From: CAZGKX01 sp964525945
GTDB taxonomy: Bacteria; Pseudomonadota; Gammaproteobacteria; Legionellales; Legionellaceae
NCBI GenBank assembly: GCA_964525945.1
Contig: CAZGKX010000041.1
Coordinates: forward strand, 1 to 25,486
Length of the DNA stretch: 25,486 nt
Direction of reading: 5' to 3'
The translations under genes were made by a program, and so were the position numbers. The first letter of the stretch is position 1. Each line of letters starts with the position of its first letter. Below are positions 7,731 to 16,010 of this stretch, piece after piece. The notes beneath the pieces were generated by a model. That model did no database searches. It worked only from the letters and a program-made list of their open reading frames with translations, and had not been told where the DNA came from.

Positions 7731-8855
7731 ATGACAGCAACAATGTCTTATCAAATGTGTACTCGATGTGTCATGGATACGAGTGCCGCTGAAATAGCCT
7801 TTGATCATGAAGGAGTGTGTAATTTTTGCACCAATTTTTTGAGCCATTCTGATTCTATATTAAACAAAGAGCCGTCTGTTCGTAAAAATGAGCTGGCAGC
7901 GTTGGTCAAAAAAATAAAGGCCGCTGGAGCCACCAAGCCATATGATTGCATCATTGGTGTTTCGGGTGGTGTTGACAGCTCGTGGGTGCTCGTTCAGGCT
8001 GTGCAATTGGGATTGCGTCCGCTTGCTGTGCACATGGACAATGGTTGGAATTCAGAATTAGCACAGAACAATATTGCAAATTTGGTCCGAGGACTAGGGG
8101 TCGACCTTTATACCCACGTGATCGATTGGGACGAATATCGAAATTTAATGCAAGCTTTTTTTGACGCCGATGTCATTGATGTTGAGTTGCTTTATGACAA
8201 TGCGATGTTGTCCGTTAACTATAATTTAGCATTAAAACACGGTGTAAAATATATTTTGTCGGGATGCAATCAATCCAGCGAAGGCATGGGTATGCCTAAG
8301 AAATGGAACTGGTTTAAATTGGATAAACGCAATATTAAAGCCATCGCCAGAAAACACAATGGCCCAAAATTAAAAACATTTCCAGCATTAGGTACACTTG
8401 AATATATTTGGGCTGAATTTGGAAAACAAATCAAATGGCTGCATTTCTTAGACAATTTTGAGTTCAATAAATTAGAAGCAATGGACGCTCTTCAAAAGCA
8501 ATATGGTTATAAACCGTATCCTTACAAGCATTACGAGTCTATTTTTACTCGTTTTTATCAAGGGTATATTTTGCCAAAGAAATTTGGTATCGATAAACGC
8601 AAGCTCCATTTAGGGACTTTAGTGGCCACGGGGCAGATGTCTAGAGAGGATGCTCTCCTGGATTTAAACAAAATCCCTTACACTTCTGAAGAAGCGTTGG
8701 TGGATGATAAGCATTATTTTATGAAAAAAATGGGCTGGTCAGCCAGTCAGTTGGATGATTATCTTAGTCGACCAGAACGGCCTCATTCTCACTATCCCTC
8801 CGAAAAACCTCTGTATGATTTTTGTTTTGATGTTTATAAGCGATTTATTAAATGA
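7731..8855 (+). CDS. wbpG: N-acetyl sugar amidotransferase (WbpG/PseA/LegA family)
   Basis: This family uses ATP and ammonia to convert an N-acetyl group of a surface sugar into an acetamidino group. The 374-residue protein has two N-terminal CxxC pairs, CTRC (Cys10, Cys13) and CNFC (Cys30, Cys33), likely a metal site. An ATP-pyrophosphatase PP-loop, GVSGGVDSSW, follows (SGGVDSS at 78-84), then GCNQSSEGMGMP, all typical of WbpG/PseA. ATG 7731 has AGGA at 7721-7724, inside the end of hisF, so the three genes form a tight unit. In P. aeruginosa O5, WbpG with HisH and HisF is needed for the acetamidino-diaminomannuronic acid residue. Here the acceptor is inferred to be the diaminouronate made by the upstream genes. 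Confidence 0.93.
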   Translation: MTATMSYQMCTRCVMDTSAAEIAFDHEGVCNFCTNFLSHSDSILNKEPSVRKNELAALVKKIKAAGATKPYDCIIGVSGGVDSSWVLVQAVQLGLRPLAVHMDNGWNSELAQNNIANLVRGLGVDLYTHVIDWDEYRNLMQAFFDADVIDVELLYDNAMLSVNYNLALKHGVKYILSGCNQSSEGMGMPKKWNWFKLDKRNIKAIARKHNGPKLKTFPALGTLEYIWAEFGKQIKWLHFLDNFEFNKLEAMDALQKQYGYKPYPYKHYESIFTRFYQGYILPKKFGIDKRKLHLGTLVATGQMSREDALLDLNKIPYTSEEALVDDKHYFMKKMGWSASQLDDYLSRPERPHSHYPSEKPLYDFCFDVYKRFIK

Positions 8856-8886
8856 CAACGCAGTTGCAATGGGGTAATCGGTCATC

Positions 8887-9789
8887 ATGCTAAGCATAAA
8901 TGATATTGTAAATAAATTGCCATGTATCAAGATTGTGGGCAATAAACATGCCCAGATCACTGACGTGATCAAATTAGATCTTTTGAATGAGCGGCCTGAT
9001 GTAATTTCATGGTGTTCCAACAAAAATATCGAGCTTTTAGAAAAAGTACAGTATGGCACCGTTATTTGTTCTGAATTGGTCTTAAAAAAAATAACAAATA
9101 ATTCGTGTAATTACATCATCGTTGACAATCCTCGACGCTATTTTTCTGAGATGATTGCAGCGTTTTTCCATGTTCCCCCGGTTCGAGAAGGAATTGCCAA
9201 GACTGCGGTTATTCATGCCAGCAGTTCGATAGGCAGCCATTGTTTCATTGGCGAAAATGTGGTGATTGAAGAAAATTGTGTGGTTGGTAACCATTGTATG
9301 ATTGGACACAACACCGTTCTCCATCATGGCACAGTGATTAAAAATAACGTCATCATTGGCTGCAGCAATACGATTGGTGGATTTGGTTATGGTTATGAAA
9401 AAGACACCAATGGTTGGAATCAACCGATTCCGCATATTGGCAATGTAGTGATCGACGATGATGTAGAAATCTGTAATAATACCTGCATTGATAGGGCGGC
9501 TTTGGGTTCAACATACATTGGAAAAAATGTTAAAGTGAGCAATTTAGTCCATATTGGTCACGGTGTAGAAATCGGCGCTAACTCGTTAATTATTGCAAAT
9601 GCCATGATAGCTGGTAGCACTGTAATCGGTGAAAATGTATGGATTTCACCTAGTTCGTCCATTATCAATAAATCATCAGTAGGCAATAATGCGGTGGTCG
9701 GTCTTTCCGCTGTTGTCATTAAGCCTGTTAGAGATAACACGGTTGTTGTCGGAAATCCAGCACGAGAGCTTGCACATGTTGATGTTTGA
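8887..9789 (+). CDS. LpxD-like left-handed beta-helix sugar N-acyltransferase
   Basis: This 300-residue protein resembles LpxD. An N-terminal domain (about 1-95) has the remnant of a uridine-binding fold (VISWCSNKN, TVICSEL), followed by hexapeptide repeats (about 100-290) that form a trimeric beta-helix. Typical pieces are GGFGYGYEKD...IPHIGNVVI, CIDRAALGSTYIG and SNLVHIGHGVEIG, where His225 matches the catalytic histidine of LpxD. True LpxD is longer (about 340 aa) and lies beside lpxA and fabZ. Here the neighbours are sugar-amidation and deacetylase genes, so the enzyme probably N-acylates the amino group installed by the aminotransferase, in place of a small WbpD/WlbB transferase. Acetyl and 3-hydroxyacyl donors are both possible. 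It starts 31 bases after wbpG with a weak ribosome-binding site. Confidence 0.82.
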   Translation: MLSINDIVNKLPCIKIVGNKHAQITDVIKLDLLNERPDVISWCSNKNIELLEKVQYGTVICSELVLKKITNNSCNYIIVDNPRRYFSEMIAAFFHVPPVREGIAKTAVIHASSSIGSHCFIGENVVIEENCVVGNHCMIGHNTVLHHGTVIKNNVIIGCSNTIGGFGYGYEKDTNGWNQPIPHIGNVVIDDDVEICNNTCIDRAALGSTYIGKNVKVSNLVHIGHGVEIGANSLIIANAMIAGSTVIGENVWISPSSSIINKSSVGNNAVVGLSAVVIKPVRDNTVVVGNPARELAHVDV

Positions 9790-10417
9790 AAAAAACTCAA
9801 GAATTTTAGTATTAGCACCACATACCGATGATGGGGAAATGGGATGTGGTGGAACAATCAATAAGCTCGTAGAAGCGGGTCATGAAGTCTATTATGTGGC
9901 GTTTAGTTCATGCTCAGAATCTCTTGCCAAGGGTTTGGCTCCAGACACACTGATTCATGAAGCGGGCAATGCTACCGCTCTGTTGGGAATAAAACCGGAA
10001 AATCTTTTGATTCACGATATACCGGTTCGATATTTTTCCGAACAACGCCAAAAAATTTTGGAGTGCTTGGTTTCTTTAAAAAAAGATATTCAGCCAACGG
10101 TTATTTTCGCACCGTCAACCCATGATATTCATCAAGACCATGCAACAATTGCCAACGAAGCAATACGCGCGTTTAAAAGCAGCACTATCTTTGCGTATGA
10201 AATCGTATGGAATAATTTGATTTTTGAAAATCGATGTTACATTGAAATTTCAGAGCACAATCTAGCAAAAAAAGTAGAGGCCATTCACGCTTACAAATCT
10301 CAGCAATTGCGTTCTTACATGACGGAAGAGTTTGTTCGATCGCTGGCGAATGTCAGAGGGGTTTCCATTCAAAAGCGTTATGCAGAAATGTTTGATGTGG
10401 TTCGCATGGTGATGTGA
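9776..10417 (+). CDS. PIG-L/LmbE-family zinc deacetylase
   Basis: The family removes N-acetyl groups from sugar substrates with a zinc ion. From ATG 9776 the product is 213 aa. The first metal motif is APHTDDGEMGCGGT (His16, Asp18, Asp19) and the second is STHDIHQDHATIANEA (His119, His122). An upstream in-frame start at 9689 would bury about 100 bases in the acyltransferase gene. GAGAG at 9764-9768 sits 7 bases before ATG 9776, which overlaps the previous gene by 14 bases. The overlap suggests coupled production with the LpxD-like acyltransferase, and so removal of acetyl and replacement by another acyl group. Substrate is not readable from sequence. Confidence 0.85.
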   Translation: MLMFEKNSRILVLAPHTDDGEMGCGGTINKLVEAGHEVYYVAFSSCSESLAKGLAPDTLIHEAGNATALLGIKPENLLIHDIPVRYFSEQRQKILECLVSLKKDIQPTVIFAPSTHDIHQDHATIANEAIRAFKSSTIFAYEIVWNNLIFENRCYIEISEHNLAKKVEAIHAYKSQQLRSYMTEEFVRSLANVRGVSIQKRYAEMFDVVRMVM

Positions 10418-10454
10418 TGCTTAGAACGATAGGAAAAGACAGTGTGAGGATCGG

Positions 10455-11591
10455 ATGTTAAAAAAAATAAGGGTTATTCACACCGCCCAACAAAGTATGC
10501 CAAGCTCTGGAATTGTAAACCAGATGTTATGGGAACAGAATGCGGCGTTGGAATTGGATTTGAATTGGCAGGTCAAAGTATTTTGCCCGATGGGGTCCGT
10601 TGGCGAGAATCCCGTTGTTCATTTTGCCGATCACAATCCCTATCGCGGTAAACCAGGTCATATCAATCGCTTAAAATCCCGAAATTATTATTTGCGAAAC
10701 TATTATTCTTGGCTCAAAAGCATTGAAAATGATTATGATATTTTTTTAATGCGCTACAACACCTGCGACCCATTTCAATATTGGTATATAAAAAACAGTA
10801 AAAAACCAGTTTATTTGGTTCACCATGCTTTGGAGCTTCCTGAATTGGCTCTCACCCCTAATCCAGCAAGCCGATTTATTCGTTGTCAATTGGAAGAAAA
10901 AATTGGTAAACATGCTATAAAAAAAGCCGCTGGACTTATTGGTGTTACGCATGAAATTTTGGCTTTTGAACGAGCCCGTGCCAATAATCCAACTCAGAAA
11001 GGGTATGTCTATCCCAATGGCATCGAATTTTCAACGGCATCTGCTCCTGATCACCGCACTCCAAAAATTGAGCTTTTATTCGTAGCAAGTTTTTTTGCTC
11101 CATGGCATGGCTTGGATTTGCTTTTGGACGCTATAAAAAACACACAAGAGCAATTTGTTTTGCACGTTGTGGGTGACATGACGGCAACTGACCTCCAAAC
11201 AGCACGCTCTGATCCTCGCGTGCAGATTCATGGTCGTTTGTCTCAAACAGAAATCGCTGCACTGGCTTCTCGATGCACCATTGGCTTAGGTTCGTTTGCT
11301 ATTGAACGAAAAAAAATGGTAGAAGGTTGCTCTTTAAAAATCAGAGAATACCTGATGTTAGGTTTGCCTGTTTATGCTGGTTTTAAAGAGGTTTTTGACG
11401 ATCAATTTGAATTTTACAGACAAAATCAATGCGATATACATTTGATTTTAAATTATGCTAAACAAATGCAAGCCGTGCCCCGTGAAAATATTATTACCGC
11501 CTCTAAATCTTATATTTCAAAAAAATCTTTATTATTAAAGCTTTATAATCAAATACGCGATGATTACCACCCGGTAGACAATTTAAAATGA
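10455..11591 (+). CDS. GT4-like glycosyltransferase
   Basis: The 378-residue product has a two-domain GT-B layout. Its start, IRVIHTAQQSMPSSGIV, has the loop seen in retaining GT4 enzymes. The C-terminal half begins near KIELLFVASFFAPWHGLDLLL (about 205-225) and has an E-x7-E motif in EGCSLKIRE (Glu290 to Glu298), followed by YLMLGLPVYAG. No membrane segment or signal peptide is seen, so it acts at the cytoplasmic face on the lipid-linked repeat unit. ATG 10455 follows a GAGGA site, and an A8 run begins 2 codons into the gene (10460-10467). Donor and acceptor cannot be assigned. It lies between the amidination block and galU. Confidence 0.82.
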   Translation: MLKKIRVIHTAQQSMPSSGIVNQMLWEQNAALELDLNWQVKVFCPMGSVGENPVVHFADHNPYRGKPGHINRLKSRNYYLRNYYSWLKSIENDYDIFLMRYNTCDPFQYWYIKNSKKPVYLVHHALELPELALTPNPASRFIRCQLEEKIGKHAIKKAAGLIGVTHEILAFERARANNPTQKGYVYPNGIEFSTASAPDHRTPKIELLFVASFFAPWHGLDLLLDAIKNTQEQFVLHVVGDMTATDLQTARSDPRVQIHGRLSQTEIAALASRCTIGLGSFAIERKKMVEGCSLKIREYLMLGLPVYAGFKEVFDDQFEFYRQNQCDIHLILNYAKQMQAVPRENIITASKSYISKKSLLLKLYNQIRDDYHPVDNLK

Positions 11592-11606
11592 TGAGCTACG
11601 GAGATT

Positions 11607-12491
11607 ATGATTAATACAACTGTTCGAAAAGCGGTGTTTCCCATCGCTGGCCTAGGCACCCGATTTCTGCCCGCGACCAAAGCCTCACCTAAAGAAATGC
11701 TGCCCGTCGTCGATAAGCCATTGATTCAATATGCTGTTGAAGAGGCATATGCTGCAGGTATTCGCCAAATGATCTTCGTAACAGGTCGTTTAAAGCGCGC
11801 CGTTGAAGATCATTTTGATATGGCTTATGAATTAGAAACAGAACTCGAACTTGCTTTAAAAAATAATTTATTGGAACTGATTCGCAAGGTAAGGCCTGCG
11901 GATATGCAATGCGTGTATGTGAGGCAGCCTCGAGCGTTGGGATTAGGCCATGCTGTGTTATGTGCTGAAGAATTGGTCGGTCAAGAGCCTTTTGCATTGT
12001 TATTAGCCGACGATCTGATGCTTGGTAAAACCCCTGTTCTTACCCAAATGATTGAACAATTCAACGAACGTCAGTCTTCGATCATTGCTTTGCATGAGGT
12101 GCCTCGTGCACAAACGGAGCGCTACGGTATCGTCGTTGGTGACGCCATTGCCGATAGGCTCATTGACATTCAGAAAATTGTTGAAAAACCACACCCGGAT
12201 GACGCTTTATCCACGGTTGCTGTGGCCGGTCGCTATATTTTAACGCCCCGCATTTTTAAAGAAATTGCTACGCAAGGTTATGGAGTAGGTAAAGAAATAC
12301 AATTAACGGATGGTATTGCTTCCTTGCTGCAGTATGAGAAAGTGTATGGGTATAATTTTGATGGGGTTCGTTATGACTGCGGTACAAAGCTAGGCTTTTT
12401 ACAAGCGACTGTCGATTTAGCAGAAAATCATGCAGAAGTTGGCTTGGATTTTTCGTCTTGGTTAGAAACACGTAAAAGGTTGTGTTTATGA
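11607..12491 (+). CDS. galU: UTP-glucose-1-phosphate uridylyltransferase
   Basis: GalU makes UDP-glucose from UTP and glucose-1-phosphate. The 294-residue protein has the nucleotide-binding signature AGLGTRFLPATKASPKEMLP near the N-terminus, VDKPLIQYAVEEA, the ADD metal-binding motif (LLLADDLM) and VEKPHPDDALS, all typical of bacterial GalU. ATG 11607 follows CGGAGA. The stop overlaps the next start (ATGA, 12488-12491). With the two following genes it forms a UDP-Glc to UDP-GlcA to UDP-GalA supply module. This may be a locus-specific copy in addition to a housekeeping one. Confidence 0.95.
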   Translation: MINTTVRKAVFPIAGLGTRFLPATKASPKEMLPVVDKPLIQYAVEEAYAAGIRQMIFVTGRLKRAVEDHFDMAYELETELELALKNNLLELIRKVRPADMQCVYVRQPRALGLGHAVLCAEELVGQEPFALLLADDLMLGKTPVLTQMIEQFNERQSSIIALHEVPRAQTERYGIVVGDAIADRLIDIQKIVEKPHPDDALSTVAVAGRYILTPRIFKEIATQGYGVGKEIQLTDGIASLLQYEKVYGYNFDGVRYDCGTKLGFLQATVDLAENHAEVGLDFSSWLETRKRLCL

Positions 12492-13495
12492 AAATTATGA
12501 TAACGGGTTGTGCGGGTTTTATTGGAATGCACACCGCATTGCATTATTTAGAGCAAGGTGATGAAGTTATTGGTGTTGATAATTTGAATCATTATTATGA
12601 CGTGACTTTAAAAGAAGCCCGCCTGCGTCAATTAACACCTCACACGCTTTTTCAATTCCATGCGTTGAATGTAGCGGATCAAGAGGGTTTGACGGCACTC
12701 TTTGCCAAAGAAAAACCACAGAAAGTTATTCATTTAGCGGCTCAAGCTGGGGTGCGTTATTCATTGGAAAATCCTCATGCATATGTTGAGTCTAATTTAC
12801 AAGGGTTTATGAACATCCTTGAAAATTGCCGCCACCATGCTGTGCAACATTTGGTTTATGCCAGCAGTTCCAGTGTGTACGGCAGCAATGCCTGCTTGCC
12901 CTTTGATGAGTCTCAAAACGTGGACCATCCCATTAGCTTGTATGCAGCGACCAAAAAAGCCAATGAATTGATGGCTCACACGTACAGTCATCTTTATAAT
13001 CTACCCACCACAGGATTGCGCTTTTTCACCGTGTATGGACCATGGAGTCGTCCGGACATGGCTCTTTTGAAATTTACCCATGCCATTGTGGCCGGCGAAC
13101 CGATTGATTTGTTCAATTCAGGAAAAATGATCCGCGATTTTACCTACATTGATGATATAGTTGAAGGCATTGTCCGTGTTACCAGCAAACCGGCAACGCC
13201 GAGTGCAAGCTTTGATGCTGAACGGCCCGATCCTTCAATCAGCAGCGCGCCTTATCGAGTTTTTAACATAGGCAACAGCCAACCTACCCAATTGCTGGAT
13301 TATATCCATGTCTTGGAAGAAGCGCTTGGCATTGCGGCTCAAAAAAATTATTTGCCGATGCAGCCGGGTGATGTCTTGGCGACTTCTGCAAACACAGAAG
13401 CACTTGCACAATGGGTTGGATTTCAGCCGCGCACCTCGGTTGCGGTTGGTGTGCAACGTTTTGTAGAATGGTACAGGAGTTATTATAAATTATGA
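12488..13495 (+). CDS. UDP-glucuronate 4-epimerase (GAE/LspL/Cap1J type)
   Basis: It interconverts UDP-GlcA and UDP-GalA. The 335-residue extended SDR has TGCAGFIG (6-13), VDNLNHYYDVTLKEARL (30-46), HLAAQAGVRYSLENP (82-96) and catalytic YAATK (Tyr152, Lys156). GPWSRPDMALLKF is typical of glucuronate epimerases rather than GalE. ATG 12488 is chosen over GTG 12482 because AAAAGG (12474-12479) is correctly spaced for the ATG. It overlaps galU and the next gene by 4 bases each (ATGA), so the three are tightly coupled. It should use the UDP-GlcA made by the downstream dehydrogenase. Confidence 0.92.
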   Translation: MKIMITGCAGFIGMHTALHYLEQGDEVIGVDNLNHYYDVTLKEARLRQLTPHTLFQFHALNVADQEGLTALFAKEKPQKVIHLAAQAGVRYSLENPHAYVESNLQGFMNILENCRHHAVQHLVYASSSSVYGSNACLPFDESQNVDHPISLYAATKKANELMAHTYSHLYNLPTTGLRFFTVYGPWSRPDMALLKFTHAIVAGEPIDLFNSGKMIRDFTYIDDIVEGIVRVTSKPATPSASFDAERPDPSISSAPYRVFNIGNSQPTQLLDYIHVLEEALGIAAQKNYLPMQPGDVLATSANTEALAQWVGFQPRTSVAVGVQRFVEWYRSYYKL

Positions 13496-14832
13496 ACGTC
13501 AGCGTTTTTGGTACAGGGTATGTGGGTTTAGTACAGGGCGCAGTTTTAGCCAGCGTGGGGCACAATGTATTGTGCGTCGATCTTGATCCGGTAAAAATAG
13601 AGCAACTGAAACAAGGTATCATCCCTATCTATGAGCCTGGGTTGGAAACTTTGGTCCACACGGGTCTTTCTCAAGGTCAGCTTCATTATACGACTGATCC
13701 CGTTGCGGGTGTGTTGCATGGAACAATTCAATTTATTGCCGTTGGAACACCACCGGATGAGGATGGAAGCGCTGATTTAAAATATGTGTTGACCGTTGCT
13801 GAAACAATAGCCCAGCACATGGAGGATTACCGCGTTCTTGTTAATAAATCAACGGTTCCGGTTGGAACGGCTGATCTGGTGCAAGCTAAAGTCAATGAAG
13901 TATTGAATGCCAGAGGGGTTAACCTTGAATTTGATGTGGTTTCAAATCCCGAGTTTTTAAAAGAAGGTTCTGCCGTTTCAGATTGCCAAGATCCTGATCG
14001 CATTATTATTGGTACCCAAAGTACCCGCGCTGAAAAATTACTGCGCGAACTGTATGACCCTTTTAATCAAAATCACGATAAAATCATTGTTATGGATGTC
14101 AAAAGTTCTGAACTTACCAAATACGCTGCCAATTGCATGTTGGCCACCAAAATTAGCTTTATCAATGAGATCGCAAATTTGGCAGAACAACTTGGTGCAA
14201 ATATTGAAGCTGTTCGCCAAGGGATAGGCAGCGATCCTCGGATTGGTTACCATTTTATTTCTCCAGGATTAGGTTATGGTGGAAGTTGCTTACCAAAAGA
14301 CGTGCAAGCACTCATCAACACCGCAGACAAAATTAAATTTGATGCCAAAATACTCAAAGCAGTCGAATCCCGCAATCACGAACAAAAAAATATCTTGTTT
14401 CGGAAAATTCACCAATATTTTGGTGGCGATCTCAATGGCAAAGTGATTGGATTGTGGGGGTTGGCGTTTAAACCAAATACCGATGACATCAGAGAAGCGC
14501 CTAGCCGCTACCTGTTAGAAGCATTGTGGCAAGCTGGTGCTAAAGTGAGAGCGTATGATCCTGCTGCCATGCATGAGATCGAACGCGTCTATCAAAATAG
14601 ATCGGATTTGATTTTAACTAAAAACAGAGATGCAGTTTTAGATGGGGCAGATGTGTTGGTGATTGCGACAGAATGGCAAGAATTTTGTGTGCCTAATTTC
14701 CAATTGATCAAGCAAAAACTTGCATTCCCAGTGATTTTTGATGGCAGAAATCTCTATGATCCGCACACTGTGCATGCGCATGATCTCATTTATAAATCAA
14801 TAGGCCGCGCTACTATTGGTTTAAACGATTGA
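13492..14832 (+). CDS. ugd: UDP-glucose 6-dehydrogenase
   Basis: It oxidises UDP-glucose to UDP-glucuronate with two NAD+. The 446-residue protein begins with the Rossmann motif GTGYVG (7-12). NKSTVPVGT (118-126) and NPEFLKEGSAV (152-162) follow, and the catalytic cysteine is in GYGGSCLPKD (Cys266). Length and motifs match the Ugd/RkpK/AglM group, distinct from the TviB-type dehydrogenase at 2760. The ATGA overlap with the epimerase gene indicates coupling. Confidence 0.95.
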   Translation: MNVSVFGTGYVGLVQGAVLASVGHNVLCVDLDPVKIEQLKQGIIPIYEPGLETLVHTGLSQGQLHYTTDPVAGVLHGTIQFIAVGTPPDEDGSADLKYVLTVAETIAQHMEDYRVLVNKSTVPVGTADLVQAKVNEVLNARGVNLEFDVVSNPEFLKEGSAVSDCQDPDRIIIGTQSTRAEKLLRELYDPFNQNHDKIIVMDVKSSELTKYAANCMLATKISFINEIANLAEQLGANIEAVRQGIGSDPRIGYHFISPGLGYGGSCLPKDVQALINTADKIKFDAKILKAVESRNHEQKNILFRKIHQYFGGDLNGKVIGLWGLAFKPNTDDIREAPSRYLLEALWQAGAKVRAYDPAAMHEIERVYQNRSDLILTKNRDAVLDGADVLVIATEWQEFCVPNFQLIKQKLAFPVIFDGRNLYDPHTVHAHDLIYKSIGRATIGLND

Positions 14833-14852
14833 ATGAAATAAGGTTCGGCTAA

Positions 14853-15995
14853 ATGCGAATAATGCATGTGATAACTGGTTTAAACGGCGGTGGTGCGGAG
14901 GGCATGCTTTACCGCATGATCGCCGAAGACCAACAAAACACCCATAGTGTGGTTTCCTTAATGGACGGTGGCGTCTATGGTGAACCGCTGACCGCTTTGG
15001 GAATTCAAGTGTTTACCCTAAATATGCCCCGCAGTAAAATAACATGGTATGGAGTGCGGACGTTGTTTGCGTTAATGCGCTCAATGCAGCCTGATGTTGT
15101 TCAAACATGGATGCCACATGCCAATCTGCTGGGTGGCGTGATCGCTCGTTTTGCTGGTTTAAAAACGGTAATTTGGGGAATTCGCGGTGCTTATGATAAA
15201 TCGCGCTCCAGTGTTCCTACTCGCATCGTTCATTGGCTATCAGCACGTCTGTCGAACCGGACACCGCGGTTTATTGTCAGTAACTCTGAGCATGCAAAAA
15301 CCACCCATATGGAGTTTGGTTACGCGGCTCAAAAAATGCGTGTTATCCCAAATGGGTTTTCGTTCGAAAAATTTCGACCCGATCCTTTTGCCAAAGCAAA
15401 AGTGATGGCAGAGTTCAGCATAATGCCGAACACGGTGTTATTGGGTATGGTGGCTCGCTATGATATCTATAAAGATCATGAAAATTTATTTAAAGCGTTA
15501 GCTCAGATCTCAAACAGCAATTCGTCGTTTACTTGTTTGTTGGTTGGCGCGGGCATGGAACCATCGAATGAGCCATTAATGAGACTCATTCGGCAATATA
15601 ATATGCAAAACCATGTGCTCTTGTTAGGGGCTCGCCAGGATATTCCTTGCTTGATGGCCGCATTGGATCTTCATATTTTGTCAAGTGCAGGAGAGTCTTT
15701 TCCAAACGTGTTGGCAGAAGCCATGGCTTGTGGAACCCCTTGCGTGACAACGGATGTGGGTGATGCCGCACGTATTGTGGGTAACATGGGATGGGTTGTA
15801 CCGCCCTTTGATGCGCATGCTATGTCGGAAGCTATTGGTGAAGCGATAGAGCAATTAAAAAACACTGAACAGTGGACAACACGAAAAAACGCTTGTCTAA
15901 ACTATGTCAACACCAAATTTAGTCTCGATAGCATGATTGCGTTGTATCATTTTTTATGGGAAGAGGCTCTGAGTGGGCGTTGTACAAGCGATTAA
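14853..15995 (+). CDS. GT4-family glycosyltransferase
   Basis: This is a 380-residue GT-B glycosyltransferase. The N-terminus MRIMHVITGLNGGGAEGML has the glycine-rich loop of GT4 enzymes. The donor-binding domain has VARYDIYKDHENLFKA and the E-x7-E motif in ESFPNVLAE (Glu281 to Glu289), followed by AMACGTPCVTTDVGDAARIV. It should add one sugar of the repeat unit in the cytoplasm. ATG 14853 has AAGG about 10 bases upstream. It lies 20 bases after ugd and 15 bases before the asparagine synthase gene, so it is co-transcribed with both. Linkage and donor are unknown. Confidence 0.9.
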   Translation: MRIMHVITGLNGGGAEGMLYRMIAEDQQNTHSVVSLMDGGVYGEPLTALGIQVFTLNMPRSKITWYGVRTLFALMRSMQPDVVQTWMPHANLLGGVIARFAGLKTVIWGIRGAYDKSRSSVPTRIVHWLSARLSNRTPRFIVSNSEHAKTTHMEFGYAAQKMRVIPNGFSFEKFRPDPFAKAKVMAEFSIMPNTVLLGMVARYDIYKDHENLFKALAQISNSNSSFTCLLVGAGMEPSNEPLMRLIRQYNMQNHVLLLGARQDIPCLMAALDLHILSSAGESFPNVLAEAMACGTPCVTTDVGDAARIVGNMGWVVPPFDAHAMSEAIGEAIEQLKNTEQWTTRKNACLNYVNTKFSLDSMIALYHFLWEEALSGRCTSD

Positions 15996-16010
15996 CGGAG
16001 ATAGGTATAC

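Noticed and set aside
9082..9435. A minus-strand reading frame of 117 codons
   Set aside because: It is antisense to the hexapeptide-repeat acyltransferase, and its repetitive Asn/His content mirrors the beta-helix codons.
9689..9775. N-terminal extension of the PIG-L deacetylase
   Set aside because: It would be a long overlap in another frame of the acyltransferase gene. The family homology begins after ATG 9776, which has its own ribosome-binding site.
8887..9789. Canonical lipid A LpxD
   Set aside because: It is shorter than LpxD, has a degenerate N-terminal domain and lies in a sugar-modification operon rather than beside lpxA/fabZ. It is kept as LpxD-like.
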